Shown one piece after another: positions 9,310-18,531 of a DNA stretch of 64,000 nucleotides (position 1 is its first letter; each line of letters starts with the position of its first letter). The notes under the pieces are model-generated. The model searched no databases. It was given only the letters and a program-made list of their open reading frames with translations, and was not told the origin of the DNA. This stretch comes from Paraburkholderia fungorum (GTDB taxonomy: Bacteria > Pseudomonadota > Gammaproteobacteria > Burkholderiales > Burkholderiaceae). Both the position numbers and the translations under genes were made by a program. The stretch lies in the NCBI RefSeq assembly GCF_003610895.1, contig NZ_MCAS01000037.1, positions 1 to 64,000 of the forward strand. The letters are read 5' to 3'.

Positions 9310-9843
9310 TCACGACCTTGGTTCGGGCCAGGGCCAGCCTTTCTTTTCGATGCGCGCATCTGCATCCGGGAGCGGCACGGCCGTGACCGGCGACGCTTGC
9401 GGAGCCGTCTCATCTTTGCCGTCGTGCAACGAACCGGCGCGAGCGCCTTTTCTGACTGTCGGCAGCCCCACTCCAAACCACGTCACCTTTTTCTGCAATT
9501 GCGCGGCGTAGGCTGCCCAGCCTTTCGGGTTGCCGGCAAAGAGTTCGCGCTGAACCGTCGACGCCAGTCCCTCCCGGTTGAGCTCCGCCTCAAGCAACTC
9601 TCCTGGCCACCCGAAGAACGCGCTCGCAACGCGCGAGGTAAATTCGGCCACTGTCATTTCTGGCGCCAGCGTCCGGAGGAACTCGAAGCGCTGCAAGGAA
9701 GCTTCGTGTTGCACGAGGTGCGCTATCGGTGCGGCAGGTTTGTCCACCGTGACCAGGGAATTCAAGGCATTGAGCACATCGCCGAGATGAAGCAGCAGTT
9801 CTCGTCTATCAAACCGGTCGTCCATTGCAGTAGGTCCGTTCAT
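9310..9843 (-). CDS. Hypothetical protein
   Basis: A 177-residue frame not recognised. It has no signal peptide or membrane segment. The N-terminal part is Leu-rich and probably helical (RRELLLHLGDVLNALNSLV), the middle contains AEFTSRVASAFFGWPGELLE, and the C-terminal 50 residues look disordered. The ATG at 9843 follows AAGGA at good spacing; a second Met at 9825 is possible. It lies tail to tail with the LysR gene, 3 bases apart. Immediately upstream of it the presumed end of the Tn7-like element begins. Confidence 0.5.
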   Translation of the reverse strand: MNGPTAMDDRFDRRELLLHLGDVLNALNSLVTVDKPAAPIAHLVQHEASLQRFEFLRTLAPEMTVAEFTSRVASAFFGWPGELLEAELNREGLASTVQRELFAGNPKGWAAYAAQLQKKVTWFGVGLPTVRKGARAGSLHDGKDETAPQASPVTAVPLPDADARIEKKGWPWPEPRS

Positions 9844-9979
9844 TTCTTCCTTGGCTGGAGAGGCTCCGTTGTGCGAGGGGGCGCCCTTCGCCCACCTGCC
9901 TCACGTTCGACGCATCCCTATTGGGTAGTTCGACAAAGGAAGACCCACAAGAAGCCCATCCAGGAACACTAGTGGCAGC

Positions 9980-10141
9980 TTCTAACAGTTGTACTTAAAG
10001 GCGCTAATTGTCCTTAAAGGTTCGAAAAATTCTTATAAATCAACGGCCCGCTCGACCATCAACCTTGCTGCCGCGAACGCGCCCGTGTTGTACCTGGGAA
10101 AGTCCGTTCAGTTAGCGCAGTTCTAACAGTTATGCTTAAGC
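9980..10141. repeat. Direct repeats resembling TnsB-binding sites; probable end of the Tn7-like element
   Basis: Three related units in the same orientation lie between the hypothetical gene and the transposition genes. Unit A at about 9982-10000 reads CTAACAGTTGTACTTAAAG. Unit B at about 10004-10020 reads CTAATTGTCCTTAAAGG, three bases shorter. Unit C at about 10123-10141 reads CTAACAGTTATGCTTAAGC. A weaker match (GTTGTACCTGGGAAAG) is at about 10087-10102. Spaced sites of about 20 bases with a CTTAA core are what Tn7-family ends look like. The exact terminus is not determined, and no inverted copy was found elsewhere in the window. Confidence 0.5.
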
Positions 10142-10150
10142 TTGAACTCG

Positions 10151-11773
10151 TCAGGCCGGACTCTGGTCTGCCTCGTTGGGGTCGCCCATAAAATCGTCGA
10201 ACGAGAGGTGTGAAAACTTGGCAGCAGCCTGAGAAATCTTCCGCTTCGAAACCGGATTGATGACATCAATCGGAGCCGCCATCGGATGCTCCAGAAAGTG
10301 TTGCTTCACGACCTTCCGAAGGTCGGGGAACTTCTTCACCGATTCTTCGATGTCGTGCTTAAGCACGACCTTGATGTTGTACCGGCTCGGGTCCACGTTT
10401 GCCTGTGCGTCCGCGATTCTTCTTTGAGATTCCGGCGAAAGCTCGCCAGTGAGCCACAGTTCGAAAGTGAGCGTGAGATTCTGGAACTCGGGATTGTCGA
10501 GCGTTTGTCTTCGGACGCTCGGGATGCGCTTGGTCAGCCAGGCCTCAATTTCTTCATCCGGCAATCGATTGCCGGGTATCAGCCCTTTGCATTCAATGAA
10601 TCGAATCTCCTGGCCTGGCACGCCTACCCTGACGTCTACTTCCGCAACGTCCTTGCCACCCTTACGATAAATAATGTTCATGGCGATGCTGGCGTTGGCC
10701 ACCGTCCTCCGCATCACGTCTGCGACGATGAACTCAAACAGCGCCCCACGGAGCGTGCCAGCGGCGCCCCCGACCTTTCCAAGCTTGTCGAACAGCTGAG
10801 AGAATTTTTCTGGGTCGATTGCTTCTGTCGCTGCTTGCACGAGCGTGCCGCTCAATTCCATCAGTGCTCGGGCTACGTCCGTACCGAACAACGACTCTGT
10901 GGTCGCGGGAATAATTCCTTCGCGCCGGATAGCTTCGAGGGCTTCGCGGGTATAGCGGTGGGCGACGAAGAACTGCAGGGTGCGAACGTTGCGCACCTGG
11001 CGTAGCGTTTTGCATTTGTATATGAAGGGCTGGAGGTCGTTCAACCCGACCTCATCCTTCAAGAGCACGTCCAGAACCATAAAACCGGGTTTTGGGCGGC
11101 CGGCGCTCCAAGTCGCAAGCGCACTGACATATGACGGCGCCGTCAGGTCCCACTGAAAAACCGAGACGGTAGGTGCGGCGCCCACTTGGCAGTTTCGCAA
11201 CTTGAAGCTCCCGTAGCTGCCGAGCCCCAGCTTCGCCGCCCACTCCTGAACGGACTCGAGCAGCACGGTTTCCGCTATAAGTCGAGCGCGTATCCCAGGG
11301 AGCAGTTCATCAAGCGACGTGTCCTTCTTGGCGAATGCGAAGCACTCGCCCAAGCCTGGCACTTCTATGGTCTGGAACAACTTGGTGTCCACAAGGTCCT
11401 GCCAGACACGTTCGAACGAGATTTGCCGGTCGCCGGACGAGATGCCTGCCGCCGATGCTAGATGTGCCAGCGGAAGTAGGCCGCCGCGCGCACCAAGGGC
11501 TCGAATCACTCGCGCGTAGGCCCCGTTACCTTCTTGAAGCGCTTCGGCTAATCGCGTCCAGAATTTAGTGCTCCCGTATTGCGCAGCGGTATACAGAAAC
11601 TTGGCACGGCGGGCGAATGGCAGCTTCAGCTCGCGCACTGACTTGCTTCGCCGTTCGACTTTCTTTCGAGCTGCTGCGGGCGTAATGCCCAACCATGTTT
11701 CAAGACCGACAGCAAGCTGGCTGCTTAACTGCGGCCCCTCTTTAGCCAGCAGTTCAAGGATTTCATCACTCAT
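10151..11773 (-). CDS. PD-(D/E)XK nuclease-like protein in the tnsE position
   Basis: A 540-residue protein downstream of tnsB on the same strand and next to the presumed transposon end. The C-terminal third has a restriction-endonuclease-fold signature: E347 in LFEFIVADVMRR, D380 in AEVDVRVG and the pair E394/K396 in RFIECKG. The N-terminal part is helical and may include a DNA-binding unit. The length is close to Tn7 TnsE, but no TnsE similarity was recognised and TnsE has no such motif. A 246-base gap separates it from tnsB, so it may have its own promoter. It could be a fifth transposition factor, a targeting protein or cargo with a defence role. Confidence 0.55.
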   Translation of the reverse strand: MSDEILELLAKEGPQLSSQLAVGLETWLGITPAAARKKVERRSKSVRELKLPFARRAKFLYTAAQYGSTKFWTRLAEALQEGNGAYARVIRALGARGGLLPLAHLASAAGISSGDRQISFERVWQDLVDTKLFQTIEVPGLGECFAFAKKDTSLDELLPGIRARLIAETVLLESVQEWAAKLGLGSYGSFKLRNCQVGAAPTVSVFQWDLTAPSYVSALATWSAGRPKPGFMVLDVLLKDEVGLNDLQPFIYKCKTLRQVRNVRTLQFFVAHRYTREALEAIRREGIIPATTESLFGTDVARALMELSGTLVQAATEAIDPEKFSQLFDKLGKVGGAAGTLRGALFEFIVADVMRRTVANASIAMNIIYRKGGKDVAEVDVRVGVPGQEIRFIECKGLIPGNRLPDEEIEAWLTKRIPSVRRQTLDNPEFQNLTLTFELWLTGELSPESQRRIADAQANVDPSRYNIKVVLKHDIEESVKKFPDLRKVVKQHFLEHPMAAPIDVINPVSKRKISQAAAKFSHLSFDDFMGDPNEADQSPA

Positions 11774-12019
11774 TGCTTATTTCCTGTCACAGAGCGCAAT
11801 TTATAACCATAAGGCGGAGTGACTGCGGCTCGCAAATTTTTGTTTGAGCCGTCAAAAATATTGTTTAAAAACAATTGCTTGACAGATGTTCTCAGATTTC
11901 TGTCGTCAGAATTCGTGCGGAACGCGGTCACAGTATGCCTAGCAACTCGTCGATTGCCTCCATACCGCTCCGCCCCCGAGGTGAGCGCTGGGACGCTCGC
12001 TGGAGGCGGGGCTGGACGC
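11774..12019. other. Intergenic region with two inverted repeats
   Basis: This 246-base gap between the nuclease-like gene and tnsB contains CGGCTC...GAGCCG (about 11826-11851) and the palindrome ATTGTTTAAAAACAAT (about 11858-11873). Either could belong to a promoter, operator or terminator of the downstream gene. No coding frame is convincing. Confidence 0.3.
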
Positions 12020-14434
12020 CTACGCGCCGAGGCGTTGCGATGCGGCGCGCAAATGTGCGGCCAAGATTGCGTCGTATTCATCGTCGAAGTCAGCATCGAT
12101 AACGACCGTGCCATCTTCGGTGAGGAACACCTCCGACTTTACCGCCTCGTACCGCTCCTGTGCCTCATCGACATTTGCTGTCACGCCCTCCGCTCTTGCA
12201 AAGCGCTTCCTATCCTGACGAATCTTGGCGTTCTTGCGAGCTCCGCGAATGGTCTCGGCTTCGAGAACGGTATCCACCGTCTGGTTAGAGCGCCGGTGGT
12301 GGTCACTTAACTTCTTCTGCTCCTTGTTGGTGAGCACGTTGATTTGGTGGCGATGCCTGCCTTTCTCAACTTCATCCTCTGTCATAAGTGCAGCGTCATC
12401 CAAGTTTCGAAGCTCAAGAGCTTTCCAGGTAACCCTTTCGAGCATCAACTCATCTTGCTCCACAAGTCTCAACTCGCCGCGGTTACCGCGATTGTCCCGC
12501 CACTGAAGCGTCGTCGCATGAACTCCGACACGCTTGTACTCAATTTTCAACTTCTCTGACTTGCCAACCCGGGTGGCCATAAAGTCATCGTAGTAGTTGT
12601 CAAGCTCATCAGACCTCCATCGCATCGAAAGGTAAGCAACCTTTCCGCCGCGAACCGTACCGTCACGCCAGGGGATGAACTTCTCCCAAGCCTCGCGCTC
12701 AGTAAGTTCGACCTTTTGGTCGCCGATGCGCGCGGTCTGGTGGTACGTCCAGAGAGCGGTAGGATTGATACGGTGGCAGCCGTTCATGCGCATGGTCTCG
12801 CTCCGCAGATTGCGTTTCTTTGCAAAGCGATTGACGTGCTGGATGGCCAGCAGGACCAACTCCTCCAATTGCTCCACCGTGATGGGGGTTTCATTTCTTG
12901 CGCGGTCGCGAAGGTCCTTCGAGAGAATATCGCGTTGTCGAGTGTAGGCACCGCGCGCTTCCGCCATAAGCCGTAACATGATGCCGTTCAGGCTCTCACC
13001 GGTTCCCTTTTTCTCGCCTGCTGCAGGGGGCGCCAGGTACATGATGAGATGCATCTCCTTACACGCCGTGTCGATAACGTCGTCGCTCGCACCTGCGCCA
13101 TTGTCGACAAAGACGCCATCGATAGACCCATGCGGCAAGTCCTCGACGTCGTGGAGACCGAGTTCCCGGGCACGCGGGGCTTTGTCAATATAGATGGATG
13201 CTATGCATCGGCGAAAGGATTCATTGTCCTCGCCACTCATCGCGATTTCATACCCGACCACAGCTCCAGTCCGCCGAGAGACAGCGAAGATGATGGTCAC
13301 GAAGATTGGTTCAATCTTATCAGCGACGAGCGCCGCGACAGGAACCTTGGCAACAAAGCCATCAACGTCAACAATTTCGAGACTCATGTCCAGGGTCAGG
13401 TGCGTCGCCTGCCCGGACTTTGAGGATAGATATTTCCGCGACAGCCGGCGACCAAGTTGTCTGCGTTTGGCGTCCGTCGCCGCAAGGATGTATCTGTTGA
13501 CGTGGTAGAGGAACTGCTTCCAGCTGGGAATCAGGCGCTCGGGATACTTCTCATACTGGTCGCTCACCATCGCGCTGTACGTGTTCGTGAGCGTCATCTT
13601 TTCGCCGATGAAGTATTTTTCGATAGCTGCGACAAATTTGACGAAGTCTGCTGGACGCACATGGGTTTTGCGCATCATTCGCGGATGCCCCAGGTACTTA
13701 GTTTTGTCGTCGGCGATTTTCTCCAACCGCGTGCTCGGGCCGGGACGCCGGGTGTTTACTGCTATGCGCTGTTGGCCTGCTCCGCCTCTACGGTCGGTTC
13801 GTTTAATCAGTGCGCGCGGTACGCCACCGTAAGCGCAGTGTCTGTAGAAATATTCGAGGATTGTGGACTGGTAACCTGGAGGCTGCCCCATGTTCTGCCA
13901 GACGTGACGCAGCGCCTCCCTCCTGGCGTTCGGGTCGCTCAAGATGTACGGATTGAACATGTCCTTTGGTGCACCGTTGTAGTCGACCGTAACATCCGAA
14001 TAGGCCTTGACGATAGACTTCCTACGGTCAAGGCCAAACAAGCTCGCATCGGAGACAGGAATAGACTCCTTTTGGATTTCGTCCGGCGTGAAAATGTCTG
14101 AAATGGAGTAGACATCGTTCAGTGGGTCTTCATCACCGTCGAGAATCCATCGCTCCCAATGACCACCTCCGTATAGTGTGCCGCTTCCGCTTCCCGCGAC
14201 CAGACGGAGAACATAGAGGTGGCGATTGTTTGCGTCCCACGTTACTGCCCGATAAAAGGCCCCCCCGTTATCACGTCTGCGGGCAAACAATTTCATTGGA
14301 ACCAGCCCGGAGGGCCATGCTCGCCGATGGTAGCTTTCAATGATGCGTGCTGCGAACGCTTCGTCCGTAATGATGCGAGGCGGAGGAACGGGCGAGCTTT
14401 CCTTCGCCGCGGGAGGCATGATATGCGAGCGCAT
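12020..14434 (-). CDS. tnsB: Tn7-like transposase subunit TnsB (DDE recombinase)
   Basis: An 804-residue DDE transposase that would bind the element ends and join the 3' ends to target DNA. The catalytic triad is readable: D349 in THLTLDMSLE, D444 in GVFVDNGAG and E480 in KKGTGESLNG. This gives the D-x94-D-x35-E spacing expected of the retroviral-integrase fold. Helical DNA-binding regions precede it, and a Mu B-like C-terminal region follows. AAGGAG lies six bases before the ATG at 14434. It is encoded downstream of tnsA, and TnsA plus TnsB would form the heteromeric transposase. All catalytic residues are present, so the gene looks intact. Confidence 0.9.
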   Translation of the reverse strand: MRSHIMPPAAKESSPVPPPRIITDEAFAARIIESYHRRAWPSGLVPMKLFARRRDNGGAFYRAVTWDANNRHLYVLRLVAGSGSGTLYGGGHWERWILDGDEDPLNDVYSISDIFTPDEIQKESIPVSDASLFGLDRRKSIVKAYSDVTVDYNGAPKDMFNPYILSDPNARREALRHVWQNMGQPPGYQSTILEYFYRHCAYGGVPRALIKRTDRRGGAGQQRIAVNTRRPGPSTRLEKIADDKTKYLGHPRMMRKTHVRPADFVKFVAAIEKYFIGEKMTLTNTYSAMVSDQYEKYPERLIPSWKQFLYHVNRYILAATDAKRRQLGRRLSRKYLSSKSGQATHLTLDMSLEIVDVDGFVAKVPVAALVADKIEPIFVTIIFAVSRRTGAVVGYEIAMSGEDNESFRRCIASIYIDKAPRARELGLHDVEDLPHGSIDGVFVDNGAGASDDVIDTACKEMHLIMYLAPPAAGEKKGTGESLNGIMLRLMAEARGAYTRQRDILSKDLRDRARNETPITVEQLEELVLLAIQHVNRFAKKRNLRSETMRMNGCHRINPTALWTYHQTARIGDQKVELTEREAWEKFIPWRDGTVRGGKVAYLSMRWRSDELDNYYDDFMATRVGKSEKLKIEYKRVGVHATTLQWRDNRGNRGELRLVEQDELMLERVTWKALELRNLDDAALMTEDEVEKGRHRHQINVLTNKEQKKLSDHHRRSNQTVDTVLEAETIRGARKNAKIRQDRKRFARAEGVTANVDEAQERYEAVKSEVFLTEDGTVVIDADFDDEYDAILAAHLRAASQRLGA

Positions 14435-14486
14435 GAGCTTCTCCTTGAAGCACGGCCGTCTGAAGCGCCGGCCTGAATGAAAACGT

Positions 14487-15470
14487 TTAAGCGAGCGGAA
14501 TCGGGAGTCGCGTGTCGACGCGCTTCGAGTGGTCCAACGTTACGAATCCGTGCGACACAGCCGATACGAAAAGATGAACCACTGTGTTCATGCTGACGCC
14601 CATGCTCTCCGCGCGACGCTCCAGTACAGCTTCGAGGGTTCCGCGAACGCTATGAGTCATCAGGTTGTCTGCAAACCGTTTGGAGCGCTCATAAAGATGG
14701 CGCACCTTTTCGCTCTTTGCCATTGACCACAGCGCGGCGTAGTTCGCGAGCTCGCGGCTCGGAATTGCGTTGGAGCGCAGCATCTCCCACGTCCAGTCCC
14801 GGCCAGCGCAGAGCGTGCGCTCCTTTATTATTCGGTCCTCATCCTTCTTCTTAAGAATGTGGCGAGCGTGCTTAACGCTCACGACGTGGTAGCGCTGTGT
14901 GCGCAGATTCGGATGCCAATAAGTGAGCACCAAATCAAACGTGAGCAAGTCCGAGCGATTCATCTTTTTACCCGCGGCCTGCGCTCGTAGATATGCCTCT
15001 TCGGTGTAGTACGGATACTGCTCACGAATGTCGACCACGTACGGATGGAACATCAACGCGAGCTGAATTGTGAACTCACCCATCGAAAGGGCTTGTAGAA
15101 GCCGATTTTCTTTGAGGCTTGGTAACACTCCGCGCGTTGCAAGTGATGGCTTCCGTGCTTCCAGTATCGATTCGTACCGCTCCCCAGTCTCCCAGTTGTA
15201 TTCATCGAAGGGCTCGACCACAAGGCCAGGAGGTGTAGCGAAGGGACGTGGCAAATCAAGAATCGCGAATTTGGTCTGCTCGATTAGCTTTACGTGCTCT
15301 GAAGAGCAATCAGAGCTAGTCTGCGCAGTCTCAGGCTTCGGTATGATGGTCGCAGCCTCACGAATGTAAGGCTGACGATGGTAGCCCGTCGCACGGGGCT
15401 TGCGGGCCGGCTCTTTGTAAGCGTCGAGCACAAAATCGAACTCAGGCTGTTTATCTGAAAGATTTCGCAT
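14487..15470 (-). CDS. tnsA: Tn7-like endonuclease TnsA
   Basis: A 327-residue TnsA-type endonuclease, which cuts the 5' ends so that transposition is cut-and-paste. The central domain has the restriction-enzyme-like active site: E132 in MGEFTIQLAL, D179 in LTFDLVLTYW and K200 in VVSVKHARH. The family box VVDIREQYPYYTEEAY lies between the first two. A helical C-terminal domain of about 100 residues follows, as in Tn7 TnsA. It starts 13 bases after the TniQ stop and is followed by tnsB, so all belong to one transcript. Compared with Tn7, where tnsA is first, it is fourth here. Confidence 0.88.
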   Translation of the reverse strand: MRNLSDKQPEFDFVLDAYKEPARKPRATGYHRQPYIREAATIIPKPETAQTSSDCSSEHVKLIEQTKFAILDLPRPFATPPGLVVEPFDEYNWETGERYESILEARKPSLATRGVLPSLKENRLLQALSMGEFTIQLALMFHPYVVDIREQYPYYTEEAYLRAQAAGKKMNRSDLLTFDLVLTYWHPNLRTQRYHVVSVKHARHILKKKDEDRIIKERTLCAGRDWTWEMLRSNAIPSRELANYAALWSMAKSEKVRHLYERSKRFADNLMTHSVRGTLEAVLERRAESMGVSMNTVVHLFVSAVSHGFVTLDHSKRVDTRLPIPLA

Positions 15471-15482
15471 AACTGGCGCCCA

Positions 15483-17090
15483 TCATTCGAATGCCTGTGC
15501 CGCCTTAGGCACATCTTGTTGTGCGTCGCTACACAATAGAAAGTCAACCAAGGGCGCAACCGGACTCTGGTTCGGCTGCCGTCGGTTTTCTCGCGGACGC
15601 CGCTTTGCCGTATCGGTCCTTTCGAGTGCACGCACTTTTTCTGTCCCTTTCGTAGATACGGGGCGGCCCACTCTGGTGCACCAGTCATCATGACTCTCGG
15701 AGTGGTTCGTCAACGCTTCGTCGGTCAGCGGGAAGAGATGACGGTACTGGGTCTTTTTGGAAAGGATAGTGCCAGCCAGAAGTCTCTTCGTCGAAACTTG
15801 CCTTCCGCATCCACTTCGCGCGAATTTCAGGGCGAGACTTACTACCCGCTCCGATAGTAGTTTGTCAATCACCTTGTTTCTGTCGGAGTCAAAGGTGATT
15901 TCTGGCACGCTTTCTCCGGCGGCCCTGAGCGATTTGACTGTTGGCGCGTATTGTCCGGGGCATGCCAGCTCCTTCCGAATCCCCCTATGGTTGAGATGCG
16001 GCATGTTTTCGCGAATGGCGATGTATTTGAGTTGTGCTCTCGCTGCCAACGACTCGCGATTTCTTTCGACAAAGCTACGGGTCTTGCGCGATGTGTATGT
16101 GAGAAGTTCCAGTTCAAGCCGCTGTCCTCCCGGCTTCCGCTTCAACGGCCTGAATTGAATGTCGTCTGCATTCATTTCCTCGATAGCGTTTTCGACGTTA
16201 GTCCAACCGTCGAAAAGAGCCATCAGCAGCGCGGAACTTTGCAACGGATTTAAGTAAACGAGTTTCCCCGTGAGATGGTCATTCGACAGGCCCTCGGTAG
16301 ACAGAACGCCGCACCGTTCAAGAAGTCTCTTTGTCGAATGATTGGAAAGGTAGGCATGGGCGAGCTTCGTCTGCCTCACGTCAAACTCAATAAGCCCCAA
16401 CTCTCGAGTACGACGTCGGACCACTTCGCCAATCGAATCACGATTCAAGCCAGGCATGTAGTCGGGGCAGAGCAACAGCTTAGTAACTCGATGAAGCTCT
16501 ATCTCATGCTCCTCCTGGGACGACGACATCCCCGATACTTCATCAAGTGGCTTGAGTCCGCAGCCACAATGCTTCCCGGGCCATACGAGTTTGTTGTGGT
16601 TTTGTGTGACCGCGCATTCTTCGCATCCGACCTCCAATGGGCGCCTGTGTTCTGAGCAAAACAGCAGTCCCGGCACCATGTTGGCCCGGTTCCAGTATGG
16701 TGTACCGCAGAGGGCAATGTTCGACTTTGCGCATTCAGGGCACAGGGTAGGAAGCACTCGAAACCTGCCACCGTTTGGACCATTCATGCCTAGAGGCGCC
16801 ATGATTCCGGGCGCGTACTCATGTTGAGTGTGTTTGATAATCACGTCGGTTTGCTCTGGGGTAGTCGTCCTCAGTTGCAGAGGCAGGAAGGTGTGGTGCC
16901 CGCGAAGGTCCTCAAACGTGCCGATGACATCTTTGAAGGGCTCGATGTAGCGGTCAAGACCGCTCGGCGCGTACCAAGTTCGGGTCACCACATCGTGATG
17001 GGCATTCGCACTGGTTCTCGAAAAATACTTTGTTAGTAGTTCACCCTCTTCAATCGGGAAGTAGGCGCTGGGGAGTTTAAAATCTGTCAT
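15483..17090 (-). CDS. tniQ: TniQ family target-selection protein
   Basis: A 535-residue TniQ/TnsD-family protein that would recognise the target or bridge it to TnsC. The N-terminus has the family opening FPIEEGELLTKYFSRTSAN. A zinc-binding set follows: C117 and C120 in LCPECAK, then C145 and H148 in LFCSEHRRPL, with the conserved TPYWNRANMVPGL between them. The rest is a long helical region not closely resembling TnsD. The frame extends to 17195, but the Met at 17090 gives the normal TniQ start and leaves 22 bases after the upstream gene. It is the second TniQ-type gene here, which suggests two targeting modes. Confidence 0.85.
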   Translation of the reverse strand: MTDFKLPSAYFPIEEGELLTKYFSRTSANAHHDVVTRTWYAPSGLDRYIEPFKDVIGTFEDLRGHHTFLPLQLRTTTPEQTDVIIKHTQHEYAPGIMAPLGMNGPNGGRFRVLPTLCPECAKSNIALCGTPYWNRANMVPGLLFCSEHRRPLEVGCEECAVTQNHNKLVWPGKHCGCGLKPLDEVSGMSSSQEEHEIELHRVTKLLLCPDYMPGLNRDSIGEVVRRRTRELGLIEFDVRQTKLAHAYLSNHSTKRLLERCGVLSTEGLSNDHLTGKLVYLNPLQSSALLMALFDGWTNVENAIEEMNADDIQFRPLKRKPGGQRLELELLTYTSRKTRSFVERNRESLAARAQLKYIAIRENMPHLNHRGIRKELACPGQYAPTVKSLRAAGESVPEITFDSDRNKVIDKLLSERVVSLALKFARSGCGRQVSTKRLLAGTILSKKTQYRHLFPLTDEALTNHSESHDDWCTRVGRPVSTKGTEKVRALERTDTAKRRPRENRRQPNQSPVAPLVDFLLCSDAQQDVPKAAQAFE

Positions 17091-17112
17091 CGATTGCTGG
17101 GCAAGCGGCCCG

Positions 17113-18531
17113 TTAGCGTTTGGTGTGCGCGCGGACGGTTTCCGGGCGAAGATTGGCGATGCGCGCGATAGAGCTATCGGCTTGAGCGCAGGCACCCGGA
17201 GCGACCGTGTTCAATGCATGCGTCACCCTGCGGGTAACGAAAATGCGCTTCCTTCCAGGAAGCTGAGCATGGGGGCCGGCCCCGCCTAGCCGCTCAGAGA
17301 TTTGAGCAAAAGCGTGGTCACGCATTCCGAAGGCGAGCCGGCTCTGATACGAAGATGGAAGCGGCGGCCTGCCATGTTTCGATGCGCGATAATCCTCCGG
17401 CGTCGATGAAATGAACGTCTCGACCGCGGTCGGCGGCGCCTTCAACCGTCTCCCGCCATGCCAACGAATCTTCGATACCTCGTTGAGCTTGAGCCACGCC
17501 CGGTCATTGCGATACAACCAAGCCCAGGCCGCCGACGAGAGGCGACGAATCGATGAGCGCGAAGTGCCTTTGTGCTGCGCGCACGTGGAGAGCCACTGAG
17601 ACCGGTGCTCCTCGACCTCCCTCTGCTCCTTCGCAGTCTGTGGTGCGAGCGGTCGAGTACGTCGTGCACGCAAGGGAAGCGTGTCGGCCTCGGTCCCGAA
17701 CATCGCAAGCAGAACAACCATGGTCGGATGGATGGGGCGACCGCGTGCTGCATTGCGGATAGCAGACTCAACGTAGTCTCCTTCTTCTGTGATGTGAGTA
17801 AGGCGCGGGTCTTCGAATCCAGAAGAAAAGAAGCGTTGAAAGTCGCTCCGCAGGCTGGCTAGACTCCAACGGTTAGACTCGTTGAGGTAGCGGCGCTCGG
17901 TGAGAAGTCGTGCAATTTCCGACCAAGCCGTTTGCCTGTTGAATGAGCGAGTCGCTAGGTCAGTCGCCCACCGCGCGTATCTCACCGAGTTCTGGTGCGC
18001 GGCCTCAGACACGGGATGTATGAGTAGCGCTTCAAGTCGGCTTCCCGCACCGCCACACCTAAGCAACGCGTCATGGTGAATGCATCGCGTGACGTAGTCG
18101 ATGCAGTGAGTCGTATGGTTCGCCGAACGACCAAGAAGCCGCTGGTCCAATCGCGCGCATTCTGGGCACTCTAGCTCGGTACGGTTGCCGCATTGACAAA
18201 GCGCATCGAGCGAGGGACATGGAGTGCGGACCCGGCCGTCGGTAAGCGCACGCATTAGGGCCTCACGCGACAGTGCCGTCATGCCAATGGCGTGCCATTC
18301 GGCAAGGCTGTTGGCAACCAGGACAACGGCCGGTGGGCCGTAGTAGTTCTCGGTTATTGCGCAGAACCGACTGGCCCTGCATGGCAGCGAGTTCGCGATA
18401 GGGGCTGAGTGCCGACAGAACGACGCGTAGGCGAGCTTCGCGTCTCGGGAATCGGTCGTTTGAGCAACCATTTTGAGTATGGAACAGGCGCTCTCGGCTT
18501 CGGCCGCGGCGAAGAATGTGTACGTGCTCAC
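17113..18531 (-). CDS. tnsD: TnsD-like TniQ family protein (sequence-specific target selector)
   Basis: A 472-residue protein with a diverged TniQ N-terminal region and a TnsD-type C-terminal domain. Zinc-ligand candidates are C122, C125, C150 and H152/H153 (ECPECARL, then RCIHHDALLRC). The TnsD signature WLYRNDRAWL is at residues 338-347, after HRSQWLSTCAQHKGTSRSSI. TnsD proteins bind a fixed chromosomal site. It starts at GTG 18531 and overlaps the upstream gene by four bases (GTGA), implying translational coupling with the TnsC-like protein. The fixed attachment site cannot be named from this window. Confidence 0.8.
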   Translation of the reverse strand: MSTYTFFAAAEAESACSILKMVAQTTDSRDAKLAYASFCRHSAPIANSLPCRASRFCAITENYYGPPAVVLVANSLAEWHAIGMTALSREALMRALTDGRVRTPCPSLDALCQCGNRTELECPECARLDQRLLGRSANHTTHCIDYVTRCIHHDALLRCGGAGSRLEALLIHPVSEAAHQNSVRYARWATDLATRSFNRQTAWSEIARLLTERRYLNESNRWSLASLRSDFQRFFSSGFEDPRLTHITEEGDYVESAIRNAARGRPIHPTMVVLLAMFGTEADTLPLRARRTRPLAPQTAKEQREVEEHRSQWLSTCAQHKGTSRSSIRRLSSAAWAWLYRNDRAWLKLNEVSKIRWHGGRRLKAPPTAVETFISSTPEDYRASKHGRPPLPSSYQSRLAFGMRDHAFAQISERLGGAGPHAQLPGRKRIFVTRRVTHALNTVAPGACAQADSSIARIANLRPETVRAHTKR

